Part shown: positions 41,573-50,872 of the stretch, one piece after another | Numbering within the stretch: the first letter of the stretch is position 1 | Layout of the letters: each line of letters starts with the position of its first letter | NCBI GenBank assembly: GCA_012735495.1 | Contig: JAAYHD010000026.1 | Span: 27,180-91,179 of the forward strand | From: Clostridiales bacterium | GTDB taxonomy: Bacteria; Bacillota; Clostridia; Lachnospirales; Lachnospiraceae | DNA length: 64,000 nucleotides | Direction: 5' to 3' | Translations under genes and position numbers: made by a program | The notes under the pieces: model-generated | Told to the model about the DNA's origin: nothing | Databases searched by the model: none | Seen by the model: the letters and a program-made list of their open reading frames with translations, nothing else

Positions 41573-43411
41573 TTAGTTTTGGCTTAAATCTTTAATTAAT
41601 GCGACTGTCGGCGCAATGTATACCGCAACCTCACCCTTTTCCGCAAGCTGTTCATCCTCCAGTATGTGGCTGGCAACATTCGCGCTTATATCAATGTCTG
41701 TAATCAGGCATACGATTTCTTTCTCTGGCTGCAGTTCTATATTGACTATGGGCAGCAGAACCGCCTGATGATCCCCGGTGCCTCTGCCGTGAAAGATCGT
41801 GGCACCCGTAGCACCGGCTTCCTTTGCCAGATCAACGATATATTCCGCATAACCCCTGTTTGCCACCGCAATAAGGCAGTCATGGTTAAAATCGCTCAAG
41901 GTAATGGGCATAACCGCCGCAGGACTCGTTTCCTCGGCCTCATGCTTAAGCTCGACAACTTTCCTGCGCTGGAAGATGGTTCCCAGGATCATGAGCGATA
42001 GGACAGGGGCAGTTGCCACCATGGCAATCACTCCGAAACCGTCTACAAGAACATTGGCGGTTTCGATGGTTGAAGCCGCACCCTGGGCGAGAGCCAACAC
42101 GAAGGTGGCGGTCATGGGACCGGAGGCAACTCCGCCCGCATCGTAAGCAATTCCCACGAATATGGGGTTTGATTTAAACGACAGCAGAACCGCTGTCGCA
42201 AAAGCGGGAAGTATGAAATACCACAGCTTAACCGCCGGGACCACAATCCTTACCATGGAAAGGGCTATCGCCGTTCCGACTCCCAAAGACAGTGTTACTC
42301 TTATCAGGTTTACGGGGATGTAGCCGCCGGTGACATCTTCAATCTGGGAACCAAGTACATGCACGGCGGGCTCAACCAAAACAACAATAAGCCCAAGGAC
42401 AAAGCCCGTTGCTATCAGCAGGCCGCGGCTCATTTTCGCTATCTCCATGCCGATGATCCTTCCCATATCCATGAATCCGGAATTAACGGCGGTGAGGAAG
42501 ATAACAAGTCCCATCAGGGAGAAAACAAGACCCCTGATAATGCCGAGCATTTCATGCTTTTTAATTTTAAACTTTACAAAGTTAAATATGAAGAACAGCA
42601 CGGTTATCGGCAGCAGCGCCAAAAGGGATTCCAGAAATATGTGAGGCATGGTCTCAAGAATTGGGCCGATGATTCCTTCATGGAAGACATATTCCGCCGC
42701 ATCTCCGTGGATGTTTTTCTGTCTGGAAATAATTGACAAAACCATTACCGCAAGTATGGGCCCGGCACTCATAATGCCTACAAGGCCGAAGGAATTTTCC
42801 TCGGTATATTTGCCTCCCTTTACATTGGAAAGACCCAGAGACAGGGCAAGCACGAAGGGGGTGGTCAAGGCTCCCGTTGTCGCGCCGGAGGAATCGAAGG
42901 CAATTGCGAGAAACTCCTGGGATACGAAGAAGCCCATAACGAGGATCAGCCCGTATGTTATGGCCATAAACCTGTTAAGGGGCCTGTCTCTCAAAAGCCG
43001 GAAAATCCCCAGCAATATCATGACACCCACTCCGATTGAAACCATGTATACGATTAAGGCCGAACCTAGGAATCCGCCAGACGCGTCTTCAATTTGATTG
43101 CCCAGGATCAGCAGATCGGGCTCGGCAACCGTAACCAGAAAGCCCAATAAAAAGCTGAGAATTGCTATTTTTACCGGGGATTTTGACGTGGCAACCTCCC
43201 TGGACATATATTCGCCAATGGGGTTCATGGCCAGATCCACTCCCCAAAGGAAGATGGTAAGCCCAATCAGAAGAAGGACGCTGCCGACCAAAAAACGTAC
43301 CAAAACATCAGTACTCACATTCACAATGGTAAAGCATATGATAAGCACCAAAACCACAACAGGCACCAATGTCTTAGTGACCTCTTTTACCTTATCCAGC
43401 AATAAACTCAT
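41573..43411 (-). CDS. DUF1538 membrane protein with C-terminal PII-like domain
   Basis: 612 residues. Two related membrane halves are visible: GNQIEDASGG / AFDSSGATTGALTTPF in the first, and GSQIEDVTGG / AYDAGGVASGPMTATF in the second, about 260 residues apart. About 12 helices result. The last 100 residues (from HDCLIAVANRGYAEYIV, with TGATIFHGRGTG) are a PII-like domain in the cytoplasm. DUF1538 proteins are uncharacterised; the fused and adjacent PII domains suggest a transporter whose gate is set by a nucleotide or metabolite. The start overlaps the upstream gene by four bases. Confidence 0.82.
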   Translation of the reverse strand: MSLLLDKVKEVTKTLVPVVVLVLIICFTIVNVSTDVLVRFLVGSVLLLIGLTIFLWGVDLAMNPIGEYMSREVATSKSPVKIAILSFLLGFLVTVAEPDLLILGNQIEDASGGFLGSALIVYMVSIGVGVMILLGIFRLLRDRPLNRFMAITYGLILVMGFFVSQEFLAIAFDSSGATTGALTTPFVLALSLGLSNVKGGKYTEENSFGLVGIMSAGPILAVMVLSIISRQKNIHGDAAEYVFHEGIIGPILETMPHIFLESLLALLPITVLFFIFNFVKFKIKKHEMLGIIRGLVFSLMGLVIFLTAVNSGFMDMGRIIGMEIAKMSRGLLIATGFVLGLIVVLVEPAVHVLGSQIEDVTGGYIPVNLIRVTLSLGVGTAIALSMVRIVVPAVKLWYFILPAFATAVLLSFKSNPIFVGIAYDAGGVASGPMTATFVLALAQGAASTIETANVLVDGFGVIAMVATAPVLSLMILGTIFQRRKVVELKHEAEETSPAAVMPITLSDFNHDCLIAVANRGYAEYIVDLAKEAGATGATIFHGRGTGDHQAVLLPIVNIELQPEKEIVCLITDIDISANVASHILEDEQLAEKGEVAVYIAPTVALIKDLSQN

Positions 43412-44085
43412 GACGAACCTCCTTTGCGCTCTTCTGCCTTATTTTCAAAGAGACCACTTGCCCTGCTTACAGGAAGGGTGAAGATTATGCCGTTTCCGGG
43501 CTTGTCAAGCTCCAAGTCGGCATAGATACTGCTTTTAATTGCGAAAGCCTTATCCTTTTTTGAAACGATAAGAATGGTATCCTTCTGGGGCTCAATCGCC
43601 AGCGGGAAATAAGAATCTGCCGGAACGCCGGCGCCGTGACCGTGGATTATCGTTCCGCCGCGGGCTCCAGCGGCCCTTGCGGCATTTATGCAGTCCATAC
43701 CCTTGCCCTTGTCGACAATGGTGAATATGCAGCAGTGGGTAAACCTCTCATCATCAATGGAAATATTATGTTCCTGTACGGATTCATCTACAGACCAGCG
43801 CTTAAAAGGAACTGAAAAAGCTATACCCTTGTTTTTTTTAGATAATTTGAACGCTTCGCTGAGCTGTTCGTGAAGAACGGCATCCAACCCGGCGGATGCG
43901 GGGATCAGAAGAATTTCCTTTCGTGTTTCGGTAATGCCCAGGAAGTCCATAAGCTTTGACTGAACGGTGCCTTCACCGAGAAGAATGGTTCCTCCGGTAG
44001 CGCCGAGCTCCCTGGCCTTGTGCAGAACGGCATTTGCCTTGCCGCGGTCAACGATGGTGAAGAAAATGGTATCTATATCAATCAC
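43408..44085 (-). CDS. Tandem PII-like regulator protein
   Basis: 225 residues holding two PII-like domains: FFTIVDRGKANAVLHKAREL...GGTILLGEGT (residues 8-95) and CIFTIVDKGKGMDCINAARA...GGTIIHGHGA (about 125-220). The GATGGT/GARGGT loops match the PII-like domain of the membrane protein encoded next, with which it overlaps by four bases. The start codon appears to be GTG at 44085, but the AGGAG overlaps that codon, so the exact start is uncertain. It is probably a cytoplasmic partner that docks on the DUF1538 protein. Confidence 0.82.
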   Translation of the reverse strand: MIDIDTIFFTIVDRGKANAVLHKARELGATGGTILLGEGTVQSKLMDFLGITETRKEILLIPASAGLDAVLHEQLSEAFKLSKKNKGIAFSVPFKRWSVDESVQEHNISIDDERFTHCCIFTIVDKGKGMDCINAARAAGARGGTIIHGHGAGVPADSYFPLAIEPQKDTILIVSKKDKAFAIKSSIYADLELDKPGNGIIFTLPVSRASGLFENKAEERKGGSS

Positions 44086-44138
44086 TCCTATCTGTACAGT
44101 AGTGTTGTAATAGCTGGAAATTATAATTTAGCCAGTTT

Positions 44139-44167
44139 AGTATAACATATAAATTCTCCCTTCACAA
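44139..44167 (-). promoter_or_regulatory. Promoter of the PII/DUF1538 operon
   Basis: On the minus strand TTGTGA (44167-44162), 17-base spacer, TATACT (44144-44139). Confidence 0.55.
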
Positions 44168-44216
44168 CATTATACTCCGACATAAAGGCCTTTAGAATGA
44201 ATGTTCGCATGCGCTC

Positions 44217-44246
44217 TTGATGTTCCCTGTTTATATATGTTAGAAT
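44217..44246 (+). promoter_or_regulatory. Promoter of the YhaO/YhaN-like operon
   Basis: TTGATG (44217-44222), 18-base spacer, TAGAAT (44241-44246), about 88 bases before the first gene. Confidence 0.5.
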
Positions 44247-44333
44247 AGGATTAATTCAAGAGAAAAAGCGAATTACCGTCATATCGCAGGTCATATCATT
44301 TGTCATATCAGAAAGAATGTCAGGGGGTGCGGC

Positions 44334-45566
44334 ATGAAATTCATCCATATAGCGGACGTCCACCTGGGCGCAGTTCCCGATTCAAACATGCCCTGGGCGA
44401 AGGAAAGGCATGACGAGATATGGGAAAGCTTCAAATATATCCTAAATGTATGCAACGAGGAGAAGGCGGATCTGCTTCTTATTGCGGGAGATCTGTTCCA
44501 CAAGCAGCCCCTGGTTCGCGAGCTTAAAGAGGTAAACTACCTATTCTCCACCCTGGAAACCACAAGGGTGGTCATGATGACGGGAAATCACGATTACATG
44601 GGTCCGCGGTCAAACTACCGGGGCTTTAAATGGAATGAAAAAGTACATATGTTTTCAAGCGACAGGCTTGAAGCGGCGGATTTTCCGGATATTAACACGA
44701 CCGTATACGGCTTAAGCTATATGACAAGGGACATAACCGAGCCGCTATATGATGATATGGATATAACGGCTGTGCCCGTAACCATTGTACGGACAGACGC
44801 GGCGCCTAATCATGAAGGAACGGTTATGGGAACGTATACGGATATATATAAAGAAACAGATACAGAAACAGAAATAGAAGCAGATATAGATACGGATACT
44901 GTTACAGGTATAAATGCCGGCACGGTACGGACCGCCGGGGCCGGAAGAATTAAAATCCTTCTTGCCCATGGCGGCGATGAAAGGAACATACCCATAAACA
45001 GGAAGAAGCTTTTGGGGCACGGCTTCGACTATGTTGCCCTCGGGCACATCCACAAGCCGGAGATCATAAGCGACCGGATGGCATATTCCGGCTCCCTTGA
45101 GCCTATAGACAAGAACGAGACCGGGCCGAGGGGATATATAATCGGAGAGATTCATGAGGGCGATTCGAACAGAACGGAGATTAAGTTTGTAAGCTGCTGC
45201 CACAGGGAGTATAAAACCGTTGTTATTGACATAAACCAGGATACGACCAACAATGCCCTTGCCGACGCGGTGAAGGGCGAGATCCGCAGGCAGGGCGCGC
45301 AGCACATATACCAGGTTATCATCCGCGGTTTTAGAGATGAGAATATCCATTTTAACAAGGAAGCCATTTACCCCCTCGGAAACATCCTGGAGGTAACGGA
45401 CGAGTCCGTTCCCGACTATGATTTTGACGCCTTGTTAAGGGAAAATGCCGATAATATAATCGGAATGTTTATAAAGAGGATAAATGAGTCCGCAGGCCGG
45501 GACGAAATTAATAAAAAGGCCCTATATTACGGGATTGAAGCGCTGCTTGGCGCCAAGGAGCAGTAG
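44334..45566 (+). CDS. YhaO-like metallophosphoesterase (SbcD/Mre11 family nuclease)
   Basis: 410 residues. Mre11-type metal-binding motifs are in order: FIHIADVHLGAVPDS, LLIAGDLFHKQP, VVMMTGNHDYMG, LLAHGG and ALGHIHKPEII. It should be the nuclease partner of the SMC-like ATPase encoded 18 bases downstream, as in B. subtilis yhaO-yhaN and E. coli sbcDC. A low-complexity insert of Thr/Asp/Glu/Ile (residues about 165-205, encoded by GATACA/GAAACA-like six-base repeats around 44840-44905) interrupts the phosphoesterase fold before the LLAHGG motif; it looks like microsatellite expansion in a loop. Confidence 0.87.
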   Translation: MKFIHIADVHLGAVPDSNMPWAKERHDEIWESFKYILNVCNEEKADLLLIAGDLFHKQPLVRELKEVNYLFSTLETTRVVMMTGNHDYMGPRSNYRGFKWNEKVHMFSSDRLEAADFPDINTTVYGLSYMTRDITEPLYDDMDITAVPVTIVRTDAAPNHEGTVMGTYTDIYKETDTETEIEADIDTDTVTGINAGTVRTAGAGRIKILLAHGGDERNIPINRKKLLGHGFDYVALGHIHKPEIISDRMAYSGSLEPIDKNETGPRGYIIGEIHEGDSNRTEIKFVSCCHREYKTVVIDINQDTTNNALADAVKGEIRRQGAQHIYQVIIRGFRDENIHFNKEAIYPLGNILEVTDESVPDYDFDALLRENADNIIGMFIKRINESAGRDEINKKALYYGIEALLGAKEQ

Positions 45567-45584
45567 CGGAAAGGCGGGAGCGAC

Positions 45585-47471
45585 ATGCTTATAACCAGGC
45601 TGTATATAGATTATTTCGGCAAATTTACCGGCAGGGAATTCATTCTTAAGCCGGGCATTAATATAATACACGGCGAAAACGAGGCCGGCAAATCCACCCT
45701 GCATACCTTTATAAGGGGCATGCTCTTTGGAATCGAGCGCTTAAGGGGCAGGGGCGCGGCCACAAAGGATGATGTCTACACCCGCTACCTTCCATGGGAT
45801 TACCCGGGAGCATACGGCGGGCAGATGGATATTAGGGTCAAGGACAAGGAGTACCGCTTAAAGAGGAGCTTTCATGCCAACGACAAATACTTTACGGTTA
45901 CGGAACTTGCGACAGGCAGGGAGCTTAAGCTCAAGGAAGGCCATATAAGCGAGCTTATACCGGGTCTTACGGAATCCGCCTACAGAAATACGGTCAGCAT
46001 CGAGCAGCTTCGGGCCGAGACCGACGCGGAGCTGGCATCCCATGTGAGAAATTACATCGCAAACCTGTCCATAGCCAAGCACAGGGAGGTAAACGTGGCC
46101 AAGGCCATCGAATACTTAAAGGAGCAGAAGAAGGCCCTGGAGTCCGTGCCATACGCGCGGCAGCTTGGGGAACTGGCGGCGGCCATAGAAAAATGCGAGG
46201 AAAATGAGAAGAAGATCGACCATCTTACCGCAAGCCTGAAGGAGCTTGAGGAAAAGGAAAAGAGCCTTAAGGAGCAGCTGAACCGGCCAAAAAGCCCTGA
46301 AAGCCAAAGAGAAGAAGAACTGATTGCCCAGCTTCCCGCAATCATTGAAAAATACAAACTATACAGGGACCTTTCCAGGCAGTATTCACAGGCCGCCGCG
46401 CAGGCGGATGAGCTTGAAAGAAGCCTGGCCCGGTTAAGGCAGCATATAAAGGAGATGGAAAACAGGCAGAAGGCATATAAGGAAGGCCTGAAAAAGAAAG
46501 GCATCATATATGCCGCAGCAGGGATTGCCGCGGCTGTCCTGGGAGCGGTGCTTATGAAGTCCGCTGCCGCCGGCGCCGTTATATTGATAGCGGCGGCGAT
46601 TGCGGTGACGGCGCTTTATGCCTTGTCCGGCAGAAAGAACGCCGAATACAAGGAAGAAGCCCTTAAAGCAGGGATGACCCTGGAGAACGGCGAGAAGCAG
46701 TATGACGAGCTTGTCGGCAGAAAGAAGGAACTGGAGGACAGGTGCGACGAGCTGAATGACGCGATAATGACATACATGCAGGAATTTACGGAGGAGGACG
46801 AGCTGACTCCGGAGGCGGTCGAAAGGCTTAAGGAGACCGCGGCCGAAAGGAAAAGGGCTTCCGAAAGCATGAAGGCCGAGCTGAACGAAAAGCTTCGCCG
46901 GTACAGCTTCCAGATAGGAACAATAAGCCATGAGCTTAAGCTGCTGGAGAACAATGAAACGGAGCTTATCAGGAATAAAGAACAGTACGAATATATAATG
47001 CGCAGGAAACGGGAAAACGATATTGAGCTTGAAGCCATAAACCTTGCAATCTGCACCATCCAGGAGCTGGCGGCTGAAATACACGACAGCTTCGGGCTTC
47101 AGCTTAATAAAGCGGTTTCCGATATAATAGACACCGTTACCAATCATAAATACAACGACTTAAAGGTTGACGAAAAGCTCAATATAAAGCTCATCTGGAA
47201 GAACAGGGATATTGTGCTTGACAGGCTTAGCGCCGGTACAATAGACCAGGTGTATTTTGCCCTGCGCATGGCGGTGTGCGACATGCTGTTGGGCGATGAA
47301 CCCATGCCCCTCATACTGGACGACAGCTTTGCCCTGTATGACGACAGCCGCGTAAAGGCGGTCCTTACGGAGATTGCAAAGCGCGGGCAGGTGCTTTTGT
47401 TCACCTGCCAGACGAGGGAAAAGGAGTTTCTTGATGAGTTGAAAATACAGTATAATCATATCGAGCTGTAG
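45585..47471 (+). CDS. YhaN-like SMC/Rad50-type ATPase with internal membrane hairpin
   Basis: 628 residues. Walker A is HGENEAGKSTLHTFI (about residues 30-44), the coiled coil runs roughly 180-310 and 360-490, and LDRLSAGTIDQVYFALRMAV (signature) and LILDDSFALYDD (Walker B) close the ATPase. Between the coils, residues 306-346 are strongly hydrophobic (YAAAGIAAAVLGAVLM, GAVILIAAAIAVTALYAL), a two-helix membrane insert at the tip as in B. subtilis YhaN, where Rad50 has a zinc hook. It is shorter than SbcC. It probably tethers the DNA-end-processing complex to the membrane. Confidence 0.85.
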   Translation: MLITRLYIDYFGKFTGREFILKPGINIIHGENEAGKSTLHTFIRGMLFGIERLRGRGAATKDDVYTRYLPWDYPGAYGGQMDIRVKDKEYRLKRSFHANDKYFTVTELATGRELKLKEGHISELIPGLTESAYRNTVSIEQLRAETDAELASHVRNYIANLSIAKHREVNVAKAIEYLKEQKKALESVPYARQLGELAAAIEKCEENEKKIDHLTASLKELEEKEKSLKEQLNRPKSPESQREEELIAQLPAIIEKYKLYRDLSRQYSQAAAQADELERSLARLRQHIKEMENRQKAYKEGLKKKGIIYAAAGIAAAVLGAVLMKSAAAGAVILIAAAIAVTALYALSGRKNAEYKEEALKAGMTLENGEKQYDELVGRKKELEDRCDELNDAIMTYMQEFTEEDELTPEAVERLKETAAERKRASESMKAELNEKLRRYSFQIGTISHELKLLENNETELIRNKEQYEYIMRRKRENDIELEAINLAICTIQELAAEIHDSFGLQLNKAVSDIIDTVTNHKYNDLKVDEKLNIKLIWKNRDIVLDRLSAGTIDQVYFALRMAVCDMLLGDEPMPLILDDSFALYDDSRVKAVLTEIAKRGQVLLFTCQTREKEFLDELKIQYNHIEL

Positions 47472-47609
47472 AATAACCAATAACCTGCAGTGTCCCGCCT
47501 GACCTAAGAACATCTAATCAGAGAGCACCAAGCCGGATCAATTAAGCCGGGTAATTGCAGGCAAAAGTACGCCAAGCCAAAGATTATAAAGCTCCCACCG
47601 GAGGCATTT

Positions 47610-49604
47610 ATGGGCAGAAGAAAAAGGAAATCGGAAGGGAAGGATAAAAGGAATGTCAGACAAGCGATAAAGCTTATCCTGAAGGTATTTATCCTTCTTT
47701 TTTTGCTGGCTGTTGCCGTCGGGCTGTTTTATTTCTACAACAGGTACGGGAAAATCATTTTAAAATTTCAGAAGGAAGCAAGGGATATTGTCCGCGCTTC
47801 CTCCGAGGAAACATTCCGTTCATCCCAGACAAGCCTGGTCTACGATACGGACGGCGAGCTGATTTCCGCCCTCAGGGGCGTAAAGGACGCCTATTACATA
47901 GAATACAAGGATATCCCGACCGCCATCCTTGACGCGGTGATTGTGACGGAGGACAAGAAATTCTTCAGCCACGACGGGGTGGATTACCTTGCGAATGTCC
48001 GCGCCGCCATTGAGCTAATCAAGAACAAGGGGAAGATAACTCAGGGCGCCAGCACCATTACCCAGCAGCTTGCCCGGAACGTGTTTCTCACCCATGAGGT
48101 CACCTATGAGCGGAAGATGAAAGAGATATTCATAGCCCAGGAGCTTGAGAAGATATATGCCAAGGATAAAATAATGGAATTTTACTTAAACAACATATAT
48201 TATGCAAACGGGTATTACGGGATAATGGCTGCCGCCAACGGATACTTCGGAAAAGGAGTAAACCAGCTCAGCTTGTCCCAGATTGCGTTTTTATGCGCAA
48301 TACCAAATAACCCCAGCAGGTACGACCCGCTGACCAATATGGAGCAAACACTGGAAAGGCGGGACAGGATACTAAAGCAGATGTATGAAAACGGGAAAAT
48401 AAACCTCGTAGAGTACAGGACGGCCCTCAATGAAACGATTACGCTGCTTCCAAGAAAGTCCGTCAAAAACGACTATGTCGAAACCTTCGTGTATCATTGT
48501 GCCATTAGGGCGCTTATGAAGCAGGAGGGGTTTGTGTTCAGAAACCGGTTTGACTCCGAAGAGGATGAGGAGGAATACAGCAAGGCATACAGCGAAGCGT
48601 ATTACAAATACCAAAGCCTGCTTTATACGGGCGGCTACAGGATTTACACATCCATAGACCTTGAGAAGCAGGAGCTGCTCCAGGCCTCGGTGGACGAGGC
48701 GCTTGCGGAGTTTACAGAGACAAACGAGGAAGGGATTTATAAGCTCCACGGAGCGGCGGTATGCATTGACAACGATACCGGCAGGGTGGCTGCCATAGTG
48801 GGTGGACGCAGCCAGGAGCATTCCGGCTATACCCTCAACAGGGGATATCAAAGCCACAGGCAGCCGGGAAGCTCCATAAAGCCGTTAATTGTCTATACGC
48901 CGGCCTTCGAGAGGGGATATACGCCGGACAGTATCGTGGTGGACGAGCCCATTGAAGGCGGGCCGAAGAATTCGGACGGAAAGTATGCCGGGGAAATAAC
49001 GCTTCAGAGAGCCATAGAAGTGTCCAAGAATACAATAGCCTGGAAGCTGTACGAGGAAATAACGCCTCAGGCCGGCATATCATACCTGGTAAACATGAAT
49101 TTCACCAGGATTACCAAAGACGATTATTATCCCGCGGCATGCCTCGGAGGCCTTACCATAGGTGTAAGCCCCCTTGAGATGGCGGCGGCATATGCAACGC
49201 TGGAGAACGACGGATACTACCGTGAACCCACCTGCATCGTAAAAATCACGGACAGCGAAGGAAACGTGCTGGTGGATGATGCCATATCCGCAAAAAAGAT
49301 ATATAAGACCGATGCCGCAAGGATGACCACGAAAGCGCTGACGGGGGTCATAAAGAACGGCACCGCGAAAGGCTATGAGCTTACGAACACGGTCAGCGCC
49401 GGCAAAACCGGGACTACTGATGAAAGAAGGGACGGCTGGTTCATAGGCTACACGCCGTATTACACGACCAGCGTATGGGTGGGATATGACATGCCTCAAA
49501 CCCTGGAAAATTTAAAGGGTTCATCGTATCCGGCCCAAATATGGCATAAATATATGGAACAGATACATGAACCCGGTATGAACAAAACATTTAACCTGGA
49601 CTAA
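47610..49604 (+). CDS. Class A penicillin-binding protein 1
   Basis: 664 residues. A basic cytoplasmic start and one membrane helix (residues 22-44) lead to a GT51 transglycosylase domain (VTEDKKFFSHDGVD with the catalytic Glu, and GASTITQQLARN) and a transpeptidase domain with PGSSIKPLIV (SxxK), SKNTIAW (SxN) and SAGKTGTTDERRDGWF (KTG). It polymerises and cross-links peptidoglycan outside the membrane. GGAGG precedes the ATG. Its stop codon directly abuts the stop of the convergent prs gene with no spacer. Confidence 0.95.
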   Translation: MGRRKRKSEGKDKRNVRQAIKLILKVFILLFLLAVAVGLFYFYNRYGKIILKFQKEARDIVRASSEETFRSSQTSLVYDTDGELISALRGVKDAYYIEYKDIPTAILDAVIVTEDKKFFSHDGVDYLANVRAAIELIKNKGKITQGASTITQQLARNVFLTHEVTYERKMKEIFIAQELEKIYAKDKIMEFYLNNIYYANGYYGIMAAANGYFGKGVNQLSLSQIAFLCAIPNNPSRYDPLTNMEQTLERRDRILKQMYENGKINLVEYRTALNETITLLPRKSVKNDYVETFVYHCAIRALMKQEGFVFRNRFDSEEDEEEYSKAYSEAYYKYQSLLYTGGYRIYTSIDLEKQELLQASVDEALAEFTETNEEGIYKLHGAAVCIDNDTGRVAAIVGGRSQEHSGYTLNRGYQSHRQPGSSIKPLIVYTPAFERGYTPDSIVVDEPIEGGPKNSDGKYAGEITLQRAIEVSKNTIAWKLYEEITPQAGISYLVNMNFTRITKDDYYPAACLGGLTIGVSPLEMAAAYATLENDGYYREPTCIVKITDSEGNVLVDDAISAKKIYKTDAARMTTKALTGVIKNGTAKGYELTNTVSAGKTGTTDERRDGWFIGYTPYYTTSVWVGYDMPQTLENLKGSSYPAQIWHKYMEQIHEPGMNKTFNLD

Positions 49605-50786
49605 TTATTTCTTCTTGACCTGGCCGTATTCTTCAAGGATGTTGTTAATCCTTTCGACAGGATTCAACAGGCTGCTGATACTGTTGTCATGGTTGAGTGT
49701 ATCGATAATAAGAGCGATGTATTTGCTCATGTCTACATTTATATAGTACGGCTTTGTAAGAAGCTCGGGGGTCTGATATACAAGATTCGTGGTAAGGAGC
49801 CTGTATATGATTCCCTGCTCAAAGGCCTCGTCGAACTTGGACAAGCCTCCCGTAAACAGGCCAAAGGTGCATGCTATGAATATACGGTTGGCTTTTCTTC
49901 TCTTTAATTCCGCGGCCACATCAAGGATGCTGTCTCCGGAGGAAATCATATCGTCCACGATCAGCATGTCCTTGCCCTCAATGTCGGGTCCCAGGAATTC
50001 ATGGGCTATTATGGGGTTGCGCCCGTTAATTATCTTCGTATAGTCGCGCCTCTTGTAGAACATGCCCATATCAAGGCCAAGCACGTTCGCAAAGTATACG
50101 GCCCGGCTCATTCCGCCCTCGTCGGGGCTTATGACCATCATGTGGTCCGAATCCATCTTGATGTCGGGAACATTCTTTAAAATAGCCTTGATAAACTGAT
50201 AGGTGGGCTGAACTGACTCAAGGCTCTTTAAGGGTATTGCGTTCTGTACCCTGGGGTCGTGGGCGTCAAAGGTTATTATGCTTTCCACGCCCATATGGGT
50301 CAGTTCCTGTAATGCCAATGCACAGTCAAGAGATTCCCTGGAGTTGCGCCTATGCTGACGCCCCTCGTAAAGGTACGGCATGATTACCGTAATCCTTCTT
50401 GCTTTGCCGCCGACAGCGGCTATAATACGCTTTAAGTCCTGGTAGTGATCGTCCGGTGACATGTGGTTCTGGTGTCCGCATACCGTATAGGTTATGCTGT
50501 AGTTTGTCACGTCAACCAGCAGGTACAGGTCATAACCGCGTACGGTTTCCTTAATCTGCCCCTTGGCTTCACCGGTCCCGAATCTTGGGCAGCAGGCGTT
50601 GATCAGGTAGGTATCTCTCTGATAACCCTTGAATGCAAGCGAACCTTTATGCTCACTTTCTCTTAAATCGCGCCAGTAAACAAGGTAGTCGTTTACCTTT
50701 TCGCCAAGCTGCTTGCAGCTGTCCAGAGCGATGATCCCCAGGGGGCCTATAGGTATCGTTTCTACAATCTTATCAAGCTTTGGCAT
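49605..50786 (-). CDS. prs: Ribose-phosphate pyrophosphokinase, long variant
   Basis: 393 residues, about 75 longer than classical Prs. It makes PRPP from ribose 5-phosphate and ATP. The ATP-loop region VIMPYLYEGRQHRR, the metal site ITFDAHDPRVQNA, SPDEGGMSRAVYFA and the PRPP loop LIVDDMISSGDSI are recognisable. The PRPP loop has DDMISSGDS in place of the usual DD-IDTGGT pattern, and there is extra sequence at the N-terminus and near residues 60-100. This marks a divergent subgroup seen in Clostridia. GGAGGG precedes the ATG. It lies 86 bases behind the dnaC gene. Confidence 0.9.
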   Translation of the reverse strand: MPKLDKIVETIPIGPLGIIALDSCKQLGEKVNDYLVYWRDLRESEHKGSLAFKGYQRDTYLINACCPRFGTGEAKGQIKETVRGYDLYLLVDVTNYSITYTVCGHQNHMSPDDHYQDLKRIIAAVGGKARRITVIMPYLYEGRQHRRNSRESLDCALALQELTHMGVESIITFDAHDPRVQNAIPLKSLESVQPTYQFIKAILKNVPDIKMDSDHMMVISPDEGGMSRAVYFANVLGLDMGMFYKRRDYTKIINGRNPIIAHEFLGPDIEGKDMLIVDDMISSGDSILDVAAELKRRKANRIFIACTFGLFTGGLSKFDEAFEQGIIYRLLTTNLVYQTPELLTKPYYINVDMSKYIALIIDTLNHDNSISSLLNPVERINNILEEYGQVKKK

Positions 50787-50872
50787 TACATTCCCTCCGT
50801 AATAATATTTATTTGTTAAAGGTTGATAATCCTTTAATTTTATATCACTACATATATATTATGTCAAGCCGG

